Numbered from the stretch's first letter, positions 1 through 6,021 are shown. The stretch: DNA of 7,589 nucleotides from DBFJGL01 sp048394785 (GCA_048394785.1 DBFJGL010000019.1:1-7589); one strand, 5' to 3'. Program-made: numbers and translations. The notes: a model not told the origin generated them from the letters alone.

Positions 1-38
1 TTTATATAGAGTATATTTGGAGAAATCATTTTGTCAGA
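1..38. other. Window edge downstream of the aminotransferase gene
   Basis: This short AT-rich stretch follows the aminotransferase stop codon in the minus direction. No hairpin with a T-run, promoter or start of another gene can be supported in it. The end of the transcript, or a following gene, would lie beyond the window. Confidence 0.4.
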
Positions 39-1223
39 TTATCTGTTTTCGTTTAAGAACTCCTCGATTTTGTCGAGAGCGGTTTTGATTTTTTCCACGG
101 AATAGGCGTAGGAGATGCGGATATAATCCTTGCCGCAGTCGCCGAACGCGCCGCCGGGGACGACCGCAACCTTTTTGCTGTCCAGCAGTTTGAGCGCAAA
201 ACCTTCGCCGTCAAGTCCCGTCGAGGCTACGCAGGGGAAGGCGTAGAACGCGCCTCTGGGCTCGAAGCAGGTGAGTCCCATTGCGTTGAGTCTGTCCACA
301 AGGTATCTTCTTCGTCTGTCGTATTCGTCGCGCATCTTTTTGACCTCGGCAAAATCGTCCTCGAAAGATGTGGTAAGCGCGGCTGTTGCGGCGTACTGAG
401 CCGCGGTGGGCGCGCACATTATGCCGTATTGGTGAATTTTGAACACCACGTCCATTATCTCTTTGGGCGCGCAGATGTAACCTAATCTCCAACCCGTCAT
501 AGCGAAGGCTTTGGAGAAGCCGTTGAGAAGTATGGTGCGCTCGCGCATATTGCCGAGAGAGGCGATGGATACGTGCTTTTTGCCGCCGTAAGTGAGTTCG
601 CCGTAGATTTCGTCGGCGAAAACTATGAGATTGTGCTCCTCGATTATGGGAATTATCGCCTCGTAGTGCTCCCTTTCCATTATCGCGCCCGTGGGGTTGT
701 TGGGGAAGTTGAGCAGTATGCCTTTCGTTTTGTCGCTTATGACTTCGAGAATTGCCTCGGGAGTCACTCTGAACTCGTGTTCCGCCGTGCACTTGACTCC
801 GACGGGCACCGCGCCGGCGAGAGAAACGAGGGGAGCGTAGCATACGAAACAGGGTTCGGGAATGAGGATTTCGTCGCCCGCTTTGCAGATTGCGCGGAAC
901 GCCGCGTCAACGCCTTCCGACGCGCCTACCGTGACGATGATTTCCGTTGCGGCGTCGTAATGAACATTTATGGAATTGTCAAGATATTTTGAAATGGCAA
1001 CTCTGAGTTCGGTAAGTCCGCGGTTGGACGTGTACTGAGTTTTGCCTTCGTTTATGCTGTCGATTGCGGCTTGTCTGTACTTCGCGGGCGTGATAAAGTC
1101 TGGCTCGCCGACGCCGAGCGAAATGCAGTCTTTCATTTCAGCCGCGATGTCAAAAAACTTTCTGATGCCGCTGGGCTTCATATCTCTTGCTACCGGATTC
1201 AAAATTTCGTTGTAATTTATCAT
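39..1223 (-). CDS. PLP-dependent aminotransferase, class I/II (aspartate/aromatic type)
   Basis: This 394-residue cytoplasmic enzyme is a fold-type I aminotransferase of the aspartate aminotransferase superfamily, moving an amino group between an amino acid and a 2-oxo acid through pyridoxal phosphate. Visible landmarks are the N-terminal SGIRKF segment (18-23), the substrate-side GVGEPDF loop (37-43), NFPNNPTG (172-179) with the cofactor-contacting Asn, FADEIY (202-207) with Asp204 for the pyridine nitrogen, and GFSKAFAMTGWRLGY (235-249). In that last motif Lys238 is the expected Schiff-base lysine and Arg246 the phosphate-binding arginine. Arg369 in DYIRISYA is the expected carboxylate-binding arginine. 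Length is normal for the family. The ATG at 1221-1223 follows AGAGGT with a 4-base gap, which supports this start. It resembles clostridial PatA/AraT-like enzymes, but the exact substrate (aspartate, aromatic, alanine or diaminopimelate-type) cannot be fixed from sequence. It lies 270 bp downstream of the codirectional esterase gene and has a candidate promoter of its own. Confidence 0.95.
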   Translation of the reverse strand: MINYNEILNPVARDMKPSGIRKFFDIAAEMKDCISLGVGEPDFITPAKYRQAAIDSINEGKTQYTSNRGLTELRVAISKYLDNSINVHYDAATEIIVTVGASEGVDAAFRAICKAGDEILIPEPCFVCYAPLVSLAGAVPVGVKCTAEHEFRVTPEAILEVISDKTKGILLNFPNNPTGAIMEREHYEAIIPIIEEHNLIVFADEIYGELTYGGKKHVSIASLGNMRERTILLNGFSKAFAMTGWRLGYICAPKEIMDVVFKIHQYGIMCAPTAAQYAATAALTTSFEDDFAEVKKMRDEYDRRRRYLVDRLNAMGLTCFEPRGAFYAFPCVASTGLDGEGFALKLLDSKKVAVVPGGAFGDCGKDYIRISYAYSVEKIKTALDKIEEFLNENR

Positions 1224-1331
1224 CGTTACCTCTTTTATATGGTGTTTTCTTGTGTTTTTTAGTGTTTAGGCGGAGCTTGCGCCGTATATCGATATATCGA
1301 CGGCATCGACTTGCGCTATCGAATATAAGGC

Positions 1332-1360
1332 ATTATACAACAACACATATTCTTTCGAAT
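1332..1360 (-). promoter_or_regulatory. Candidate promoter of the aminotransferase gene
   Basis: On the minus strand a perfect TATAAT lies at 1337-1332, preceded by TTG. At 16-17 bp upstream the -35 region reads TTCGAA or ATTCGA, a weak match to TTGACA, so the promoter may need an activator or rely on its -10. The predicted start near 1325 gives a leader of about 100 nt before the ATG, the longest in the window. An 8-bp inverted repeat covers the -35 and spacer. Confidence 0.5.
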
Positions 1361-1364
1361 ATGT
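1345..1364. promoter_or_regulatory. Perfect 8-bp inverted repeat over the -35/spacer region, possible operator
   Basis: The arms ACATATTC (1345-1352) and GAATATGT (1357-1364) are exact reverse complements around a 4-base TTTC centre. The site overlaps the -35 and spacer of the candidate aminotransferase promoter, where a repressor or activator would be expected to bind. It is not followed by a T-run in either direction, so it does not look like an intrinsic terminator. The cognate regulator is not in the window. Confidence 0.45.
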
Positions 1365-1493
1365 TATCACAATTTGCGTGCGGTTACAACCGATACGGAG
1401 CCGTTTGCGATATTAAATCGGGCGCAGGGCGATTTGCCGTCGCGTTGCGGACGCAACTGAGCAAAAAAGCGTAGTTTGCGCCGTTATTTACCG
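1365..1493. repeat. Gap with several short inverted repeats, no gene
   Basis: Between the esterase stop and the aminotransferase promoter are short dyads: CGGTT-AC-AACCG (1381-1392), ACGG-AG-CCGT (1395-1404), AAATCG/CGATTT (1415-1435) and GTTGC-GGAC-GCAAC (1444-1457). A further one, GCCGT/ACGGC (1281-1304), lies in the aminotransferase leader. None is followed by a T-run in the minus direction, so no clear terminator for the esterase gene is visible and read-through is possible. No convincing coding region is present here. Confidence 0.4.
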
Positions 1494-2411
1494 TTATTCG
1501 AACAGCGGCTTTAAGAACTTTTCCGTTTCGTCAAGCAGCAGACGGCTCTTTTTGAATAAGGGCATAATTGCCCAGGCGTGCGCCGATATGACGCCGTCCG
1601 CTTTCAGCAGGACGTTGGGGACGCCGTGTTCGTCGAGTTTCTCTTTCAGATAAAGCGTTTCTCCTCTCAATGCGTCGTGAGTTGCGTAAATGAGCACGGA
1701 GGGCGGCACGTTGCCGTCGACGGGCGGCGAGAGCAGTTTGATTTTTTCGTCCTCTTTTTTGTTGCGCAAATCGTCGAGCGAAGCGTCTGTAAAGCAGTTG
1801 ACCATAAGTTTTATGTCGGGGAATTTTGTGTCGATTGCGCGGTGCAAGTCGCTGACTCCGCATATCGAAATTGCCGCCGTCACGTCGAAAGCGTCCCGAT
1901 ATTTGAAGTCGATGCCGAGCTTGTCGTACAAACTGCGGTCTTTGGCGACCGCCGCAATGTAATAGACGAAAAACGCCCCTGCCGATTCGCCTGCAAGCAG
2001 AATTTTCGACGTGTCCACGTTAAAGCCGTTTGCGTTGTCCAACACCTTTTCGATTGCTTTGAAGCATTGTCTTAACTGGGTGGGAAACACCGCTTTGGGC
2101 GCGTATTCGTAGTCTATGCTCGCGACGAAAAAGCCGCGTTTTGCAAATTCTATGCAATAAGCGTCGCGCAAATCGAGCAGTCCCGATACGAAACCGCCGC
2201 CGTGCACGTATATCATAAGCGGTTGTTTTACGCTTCTGTCTTCGCCGTATATAAGGCGGTAACCCTCGCGTTTGCCGTCGCCGTATTTAAGCCCTTTTAC
2301 GACTTTGACGTCTTCGGGCGGACGCCTGCGCGTAAACGCAAGCGCAAGTCCTTCCGTGAAATTGTAAAAGCCGTTTGCCATCCTTCCTCTCAAATATCTT
2401 GCCTTTTTCAT
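1494..2411 (-). CDS. Alpha/beta-hydrolase-fold esterase (HSL / hydrolase-3 type)
   Basis: This protein of about 305 residues is a serine hydrolase of the hormone-sensitive-lipase-like alpha/beta-hydrolase group, expected to cleave small carboxylic esters. The oxyanion motif HGGGF is at 70-74, and DYEYAPK (100-106) matches the Y-R-L-A-P-E region of the family. The nucleophile elbow GESAG (141-145) places Ser143 as nucleophile, with Asp246 (ATHDAL) and His278 (SAHAW) completing the triad. There is no signal peptide; residues 19-27 are hydrophobic but short and followed by RRR, so a cytoplasmic location is most likely. The ATG at 2409-2411 is chosen because GGGAGG lies 5 bases upstream; an upstream in-frame ATG at 2460-2462 would add 17 residues but has no ribosome site and would sit upstream of the predicted promoter. 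The physiological substrate is unknown. It is divergent from the LOG-like gene across about 130 bp. Confidence 0.9.
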   Translation of the reverse strand: MKKARYLRGRMANGFYNFTEGLALAFTRRRPPEDVKVVKGLKYGDGKREGYRLIYGEDRSVKQPLMIYVHGGGFVSGLLDLRDAYCIEFAKRGFFVASIDYEYAPKAVFPTQLRQCFKAIEKVLDNANGFNVDTSKILLAGESAGAFFVYYIAAVAKDRSLYDKLGIDFKYRDAFDVTAAISICGVSDLHRAIDTKFPDIKLMVNCFTDASLDDLRNKKEDEKIKLLSPPVDGNVPPSVLIYATHDALRGETLYLKEKLDEHGVPNVLLKADGVISAHAWAIMPLFKKSRLLLDETEKFLKPLFE

Positions 2412-2427
2412 AATTTCCTCCCGTATA

Positions 2428-2456
2428 ATTTTACTACCGATATTATCAGTTCGCAA
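2428..2456 (-). promoter_or_regulatory. Candidate promoter of the esterase gene
   Basis: On the minus strand TTGCGA (2456-2451) and TAAAAT (2433-2428) are separated by exactly 17 bp. The predicted start near 2421 gives a leader of only about 10 nt that consists almost entirely of the Shine-Dalgarno site GGAGG. The -35 is a moderate match (4 of 6) and the -10 a good one (5 of 6). Confidence 0.5.
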
Positions 2457-2494
2457 CAACAATATTTATTTTTGAGCATACTATAATCGTAATG

Positions 2495-2508
2495 CCGCTT
2501 GATAGCGG
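2495..2508. promoter_or_regulatory. Inverted repeat centred on the -35 of the LOG-like gene
   Basis: CCGCT (2495-2499) and AGCGG (2504-2508) are perfect complements around TGAT. The site contains the -35 hexamer TTGATA (2499-2504) of the rightward promoter, so a protein bound here would compete with RNA polymerase. Alternatively, if transcription starts further upstream at the TATAAT at 2482-2487, it would form a hairpin at the very 5' end of the mRNA. Confidence 0.4.
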
Positions 2509-2527
2509 AACATATTAGTGCTAAAAT
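2499..2527 (+). promoter_or_regulatory. Candidate promoter of the LOG-like gene
   Basis: TTGATA (2499-2504) and TAAAAT (2522-2527) lie 17 bp apart, each matching the sigma-A consensus at 5 of 6 positions. The predicted start near 2534 leaves a leader of about 8 nt before the ATG at 2542, cutting into the ribosome site. A second TATAAT at 2482-2487 has no recognisable -35 but would give a more conventional leader of about 48 nt. Confidence 0.5.
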
Positions 2528-2541
2528 AAGTCGAGGTGTTT

Positions 2542-3108
2542 ATGAAAAAACTGATTTCCATTATAGGCGACAGCAGTATAGAAAAGGGCGGCGACAAATA
2601 TCGCGCCGCGTTTTCGATGGGCAGAGCGTTGGTTGACAACGGCTATCGAGTTGCGTCAGGCGGACTCGCAGGCGTTATGCAGGCGGCTTTCGAGGGCGCA
2701 AAAAGCAGTCCGTTTTATCAGGAAGGGGATACCGTCGCCATTCTGCCGATGTTTGACAGAACCGCAGGCAACGACTCAGCCGATATAGTGATAGCCACGG
2801 GACTCGACCTGTACCGTAATGTTATCGTGGCAAACTCCGACGCAGTTATTGCAATAGGCGGCGGAGCGGGTACGCTCACCGAAATGTGCAACGCCTGGGC
2901 GCTCAAACGCCTTATCATTTCGTTCAGAGGCGTGGACGGTTGGAGCGATAAGATGGCGGATCAAAGACTTGACAAACGCGTCCGTTATCCCGATATAGAG
3001 GAGGACAGAGTGTTCGGCGTGGACAGCGCGGAGGAAGCAATCGCTTTGCTTGAAAAATATACGGGTTTGTACACGACCGCGCATACGGGCATTCGCAAAA
3101 ACGATTGA
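2542..3108 (+). CDS. LOG-family / TIGR00725-like nucleotide-binding Rossmann protein
   Basis: This 188-residue cytoplasmic protein belongs to the SLOG/LOG-like Rossmann superfamily, closest in style to the TIGR00725 group. SGGLAGVM (39-46) corresponds to the GGG-x-G-L-M phosphate loop. YRN with Arg92 occupies the place of the conserved R-K segment, and AIGGGAGTLTEM (104-115) matches the P-G-G-x-G-T-x-x-E signature with Glu114. True LOG enzymes release a base from nucleoside monophosphates; whether this member is catalytic or only binds a nucleotide is not known. The TIGR00725 group usually ends after the Rossmann domain, as here, with a short charged tail. The ATG at 2542 follows GAGGTG; an in-frame GTG at 2536 would add two residues but lies inside the ribosome site. 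It is a single-gene unit, divergent from the esterase and convergent with tRNA-Pro. Confidence 0.85.
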   Translation: MKKLISIIGDSSIEKGGDKYRAAFSMGRALVDNGYRVASGGLAGVMQAAFEGAKSSPFYQEGDTVAILPMFDRTAGNDSADIVIATGLDLYRNVIVANSDAVIAIGGGAGTLTEMCNAWALKRLIISFRGVDGWSDKMADQRLDKRVRYPDIEEDRVFGVDSAEEAIALLEKYTGLYTTAHTGIRKND

Positions 3109-3270
3109 TATAGCATTTATTTAACTCTGCCGCGTACGGCTCCAAAACAATTTGAATGCTCAAACGGCTGAAACTTCTCAATCCGAAATCAGCGGTTGAC
3201 GGCGAGCATAAACGAATTGTGCAAGGCTAACAACTGAATATCAAGAGTAACATATGAAAGCGAACGGTTA
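3109..3270. other. Gene-free gap between the LOG-like gene and the terminator
   Basis: About 160 bp follow the LOG-like stop codon before the hairpin terminator. A small dyad GCCG-CGTA-CGGC (3129-3140) is present but has no T-run. No ribosome site with a credible reading frame is seen. If transcription continues from the LOG-like gene, this becomes its 3' untranslated region. Confidence 0.4.
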
Positions 3271-3307
3271 AAAAAACGGCAAATCTTAAATCGATTTGCC
3301 GTTTTTT
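3271..3307. terminator. Strong bidirectional intrinsic terminator
   Basis: AAAAAACGGCAAATC (3271-3285) and GATTTGCCGTTTTTT (3293-3307) form a perfect 15-bp stem around a 7-base loop. Read rightward it can end the LOG-like transcript; read leftward it ends the tRNA-Pro transcript with a T-run of six or more. The last base of the stem, 3307, is also the terminal A of the tRNA CCA, so the hairpin abuts the mature tRNA with no spacer. Confidence 0.9.
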
Positions 3308-3383
3308 GGTCTGGGTGACAGGACTTGAACCTGCGACCTCCAGACCCCCAGTCTGGCGCGCTACCAAACTGCGCCACACCCAG
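3307..3383 (-). tRNA. tRNA-Pro (anticodon GGG)
   Basis: The 77-nt cloverleaf is complete. The acceptor stem CTGGGTG/CACCCAG is fully paired and begins with C1-G72, typical of bacterial proline tRNAs. The D stem is GCGC/GCGC, the anticodon stem CCAGA/TCTGG holds loop CTGGGGG with anticodon GGG (3347-3349 on the plus strand), and the T stem GCAGG/CCTGT holds TTCAAGT. The discriminator A and CCA are encoded. It reads CCC, and CCU by wobble. It is preceded by its own promoter and followed immediately by a terminator, so it is probably transcribed alone, although read-through from the large gene upstream is not blocked by any visible hairpin. Confidence 0.97.
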
Positions 3384-3395
3384 ATAACGAAAGAC

Positions 3396-3424
3396 ATTAT
3401 ATACTATTATTTTATAAAAGACAA
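3396..3424 (-). promoter_or_regulatory. Promoter of tRNA-Pro
   Basis: On the minus strand TTGTCT (3424-3419) and a perfect TATAAT (3401-3396) are 17 bp apart. The predicted start near 3389 leaves about 6 nt of 5' leader for RNase P to remove. The position directly in front of the tRNA supports the call. Confidence 0.65.
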
Positions 3425-3442
3425 ACGAAAAGAGGTTAATTT

Positions 3443-5917
3443 TTATTTCTTTTCCTCATTTTTTTTGGCGTGTATTACCGCCGCGAAAATAACCGTGCCT
3501 GCAAGCACAACGATTACGGATATTACGATGGCGATTATCTGCACCGTTGTCAGTCCTTCGAGTTCCAATTCCGCTTTGGAGATATATCCGATTTTGCCGT
3601 CGAGCGTGACCATATAGTAGTCGTCCAAGGTGTCGAGGACTTCCATTCTCGTGCCATCCACCGCTTCGAACGCAACGGCGGACGAGGAGTCGGGCGCGGA
3701 GTATATTTTGACCGTGCCGCCGACGCGAGCCGCTTTTGCTCTGCCGAATACGCGCTCGACTTCGGGGACGGGTTCTTCGTATTCCGTAAAGTCGGCGTTT
3801 TTGGCAAAGTAAGTCACGCCTCCTACGGACACGCGTATCCATTCTCCGTTATATGCCTGCGCCGCGTCGTCAACGCCGCTCACAATGCTGTTTTCGGCAA
3901 GCGCAAGCCGCTGTACGTTCAAGCCGTCGACATCGGTATCGCAGGGGAGAGAATACAGCGTCGTCGGGTTTGCGTTGACATACTGCGCGGCTATTGCGGA
4001 CGGATCCGCAGTTTGAAATTGCGAGGGATTTATCAACGCCAATTTCGTGCTCGAATTATCTTTTATCAGCACGTAACGAAGTCCGCGGACGTCGAATGCG
4101 TCGAATTCCGCTATCGTGCCGCCGTTAAACGGGCGGGCGGTGGACGGTCTGCCGTCGACGTCGTAGTACCATACGTTTTCGCTGTCGGCGGGGAGTATAA
4201 ACGAGATTGCCGCGCCGTTAAGGTCGGGCAGTTCGCCGCTTACGAAATCGTCCTTGTCGGTGACGTCAGCCGAAACTGCGCCTATAAAGCTCTCCTGCGC
4301 GGAAAAGTAAAGTTTATCGTCGCCCAAAGCAAGCGCGGTGGGCGTAAATTCCAATTCGCTGTGTGAAAGAGGAATGACGGTTGACGGCTCCGCTCCGCCG
4401 AATGCAATGAAAATCTCTATTCTGTCCGCGTACAGTATATAAACGTTGCCTGCGTAATCGACCTTGAAGTCTATTATCCGAGCCGAGTCCGCCACGGGCA
4501 GAGGTGCGTTTATCGCAAATAAACTGCCGTCTCCGCAATAATACGACTGTATCGCGCCGTCTTGAAGAAGATGTATTACGCTCTTGTTCTCGCCTCCTGC
4601 GATTAACCGCGCGGTGACGTTGCCGAGTTTTTGCGTGCTGCCGAATATATAAGCGTAAACGCCGTCGTCGGAGAGTATGTAGGGTATGCCGTTTGCGGCG
4701 GTCATATCTATTGCGGTGAAATCGAACTCCGCACACGTCGTGCCGCCGTCACCGTTAGCGCGCGCGAGCGAAGCGCCGTCGGACGCATATATGCAATCCG
4801 CGCCGTCGGCAATGTGCAACGGGGCGTAAAGCGCGTTTATCGAGGTGCCGTTTTCGCCGATGGTTATTATTCTGCCGTTGCCGCGGTCTGCTATGTAAAC
4901 GGAACCGTCGCGAACGAATAAGTCTGAAGGATTGTTAAGGTGCTCGCCGTCGGCTCCGTTCATACTGAGCGAATACGAATAAGACGTCGTCTTCGCCGCG
5001 AAATCGACGTTGTGAACCTCGGCGGTATTTTTATCCGTTATGACAGCCGCCGCATTGCCGCAAAGCGAAAAATCTCTAACCGATAAGCCGCTTTCCGTGA
5101 CGTTTACCGCGTTGCCGTCGCGGTCGATTTCAATGAAGCATAAAGTGCCGCCGTTGTCCGATTTACGCGTTCCGAGCAGGCTGCCGTCGTTGTTGAAAGC
5201 GATTTTCGACATTACTCCGTCGACGGGATAACTTGTCTCAACCGACGTTTTATAATTGAAAACGGCAAGAACAAGGTCGCTTTCGTCGAGATCGTAAAGA
5301 TAGAGTTCGTCGCCGAACGCCGCAAATACGCGTTTGCCCGTAAGCGCGGCATTATCTTCCGTCAGTTTTTCTCCCGCGCCGTCAAAAGGTGCGCCGCCGT
5401 AGCGCGTAACCGAGCCGCCGAGAGTTTTGGCGTAAAGATACGCTCCGTCGGAATAAAAACTGTAATTCTCGTGTGCGAGCGGAAAAATCTCCGTCGGGGT
5501 GAATGCGGGAGCTTGGGCGGTCAGGTCGAGAGTATGACAGCCGTTTTCCGTAACGATGAGCACGGTGTCGCCGAATAAAAAGATTTTCTCGGTCTTGGGC
5601 GCGTCGGTTTGGTCGGAGTCGGTAATAAAAGTCATATCGTACGCTTTGATTGCGCCGTCCGTTTTGACGAAAAGCCGCTTGTTCGCCGTGTCCGCGACGA
5701 CGAGGTGACTGTCGTTCATCGCAGAAGAAGTCGGGGATAAAAGCTGAACGTAATTGTCGTCGGGAAATATTATTTCGAAATCGTCTGCCGAAGACGCATC
5801 CTGCGCCGTAGCGCGTCCGACAGGCGCGGTTTGCGGCAGGGAGAAAAGCAATATCGCCGTCAATAAGATTGCCGTTAAGAACAGTAAGATTGGCTTTGAA
5901 TTGCGCGTCGTCAACAT
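3443..5917 (-). CDS. Secreted, membrane-anchored beta-propeller (NHL-like) and SH3-domain protein
   Basis: I do not recognise a named family for this 824-residue protein, but its architecture is readable. Residues 1-38 are a signal peptide: basic start (R5, K8), hydrophobic core 10-28 and an A-T-A cleavage motif at 36-38. Residues about 55-640 are beta-rich repeats of about 40-50 residues with propeller-like phrasing. The clearest is NHL-like, LNNPSDLFVRDGSVYIADRG (327-346) continuing through NGRIITI. A related unit, SHLVVADTANKRLFV, is at 70-84. Two bacterial SH3-like segments follow, about 647-713 (ending in WIRVSVGGVTYF) and 725-787 (ending in YYMVTLDGKIGYISKAEL). A transmembrane helix at about 792-815 and a short basic tail (HAKKNEEKK) end the protein. 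It should therefore sit outside the membrane, anchored at its C-terminus. The ATG has no ribosome site; the promoter lies only 8 bp upstream. A cell-wall binding, scaffold or sensor role is possible, but function is not established. Confidence 0.85.
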   Translation of the reverse strand: MLTTRNSKPILLFLTAILLTAILLFSLPQTAPVGRATAQDASSADDFEIIFPDDNYVQLLSPTSSAMNDSHLVVADTANKRLFVKTDGAIKAYDMTFITDSDQTDAPKTEKIFLFGDTVLIVTENGCHTLDLTAQAPAFTPTEIFPLAHENYSFYSDGAYLYAKTLGGSVTRYGGAPFDGAGEKLTEDNAALTGKRVFAAFGDELYLYDLDESDLVLAVFNYKTSVETSYPVDGVMSKIAFNNDGSLLGTRKSDNGGTLCFIEIDRDGNAVNVTESGLSVRDFSLCGNAAAVITDKNTAEVHNVDFAAKTTSYSYSLSMNGADGEHLNNPSDLFVRDGSVYIADRGNGRIITIGENGTSINALYAPLHIADGADCIYASDGASLARANGDGGTTCAEFDFTAIDMTAANGIPYILSDDGVYAYIFGSTQKLGNVTARLIAGGENKSVIHLLQDGAIQSYYCGDGSLFAINAPLPVADSARIIDFKVDYAGNVYILYADRIEIFIAFGGAEPSTVIPLSHSELEFTPTALALGDDKLYFSAQESFIGAVSADVTDKDDFVSGELPDLNGAAISFILPADSENVWYYDVDGRPSTARPFNGGTIAEFDAFDVRGLRYVLIKDNSSTKLALINPSQFQTADPSAIAAQYVNANPTTLYSLPCDTDVDGLNVQRLALAENSIVSGVDDAAQAYNGEWIRVSVGGVTYFAKNADFTEYEEPVPEVERVFGRAKAARVGGTVKIYSAPDSSSAVAFEAVDGTRMEVLDTLDDYYMVTLDGKIGYISKAELELEGLTTVQIIAIVISVIVVLAGTVIFAAVIHAKKNEEKK

Positions 5918-5925
5918 TTGGATAT

Positions 5926-5954
5926 ATTATAACTAATATTATATTTTAAGTCAA
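5926..5954 (-). promoter_or_regulatory. Near-consensus promoter of the propeller/SH3 gene, predicting a leaderless mRNA
   Basis: On the minus strand TTGACT (5954-5949) and a perfect TATAAT (5931-5926) are separated by exactly 17 bp, matching 11 of 12 consensus positions. Only 8 bases (ATATCCAA) lie between the -10 and the ATG, so the predicted start near 5919 leaves about 2 nt of leader. No Shine-Dalgarno sequence is present, and an in-frame TAA just upstream rules out an earlier start. Confidence 0.75.
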
Positions 5955-5964
5955 GATAATGGCT

Positions 5965-5981
5965 TTTCAAACCGCTTGAAA
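5965..5981. promoter_or_regulatory. TTTCAA-N5-TTGAAA dyad overlapping a -35 box
   Basis: TTTCAA (5965-5970) and TTGAAA (5976-5981) are perfect complements around ACCGC. The right arm is the -35 of the promoter for the alpha-CTD/WG gene, and the left arm begins 11 bp from the -35 of the divergent propeller gene. This is a plausible shared operator, but AT-rich 6-bp dyads arise by chance. Confidence 0.3.
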
Positions 5982-6004
5982 TAGTTTGCAATGTGTGGTA
6001 AAAT
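5976..6004 (+). promoter_or_regulatory. Promoter of the alpha-CTD/WG gene (extended -10)
   Basis: TTGAAA (5976-5981) and TAAAAT (5999-6004) lie 17 bp apart, and TGG directly before the -10 gives the TGn extension at 5996-5998. The predicted start near 6011 leaves a leader of about 11 nt containing the AAGGA ribosome site. It faces away from the propeller-gene promoter, with only 21 bp between the two -35 boxes. Confidence 0.7.
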
Positions 6005-6021
6005 GTGAAAAAAGGAATAAT

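Noticed and set aside
211..843. Minus-strand open frame of 210 codons inside the aminotransferase
   Set aside because: It is a frame-shifted shadow, extremely arginine-rich, of a gene whose catalytic motifs are intact in the main frame.
1187..1474. Plus-strand open frame of 95 codons across the aminotransferase start and the following gap
   Set aside because: There is no ribosome site and no recognisable motif, and it overlaps the promoter and start of a confident gene.
2412..2462. N-terminal extension of the esterase to an upstream ATG
   Set aside because: The internal ATG has GGGAGG at the right distance, and the upstream ATG would lie before the predicted transcription start.
2482..2487. 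Perfect TATAAT as the main promoter of the LOG-like gene
   Set aside because: No -35 hexamer is found 16-18 bp upstream, whereas TTGATA-17-TAAAAT lies closer to the gene. It is kept only as an alternative start.
3189..3377. Minus-strand reading frame of 62 codons starting MAQFGSAPDW
   Set aside because: It reads through tRNA-Pro. Such peptides are a well-known false product of translating tRNA genes.
3306..3617. Plus-strand reading frame starting MVWVTGLEPATSRPPVW
   Set aside because: It is the antisense of tRNA-Pro and then of the propeller gene; the same false peptide recurs in many annotations at tRNA genes.
3470..4366. Plus-strand open frame of 298 codons inside the propeller gene
   Set aside because: It is antisense to a gene with clear domain structure, is arginine/valine-rich in a way typical of shadow frames, and shows no ribosome site or recognisable motif.
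5986..6021. N-terminal extension of the alpha-CTD/WG protein (MQCVVKCEKRNN)
   Set aside because: It overlaps the -10 box and spacer of a strong promoter, while the ATG at 6022 has AAGGA upstream.
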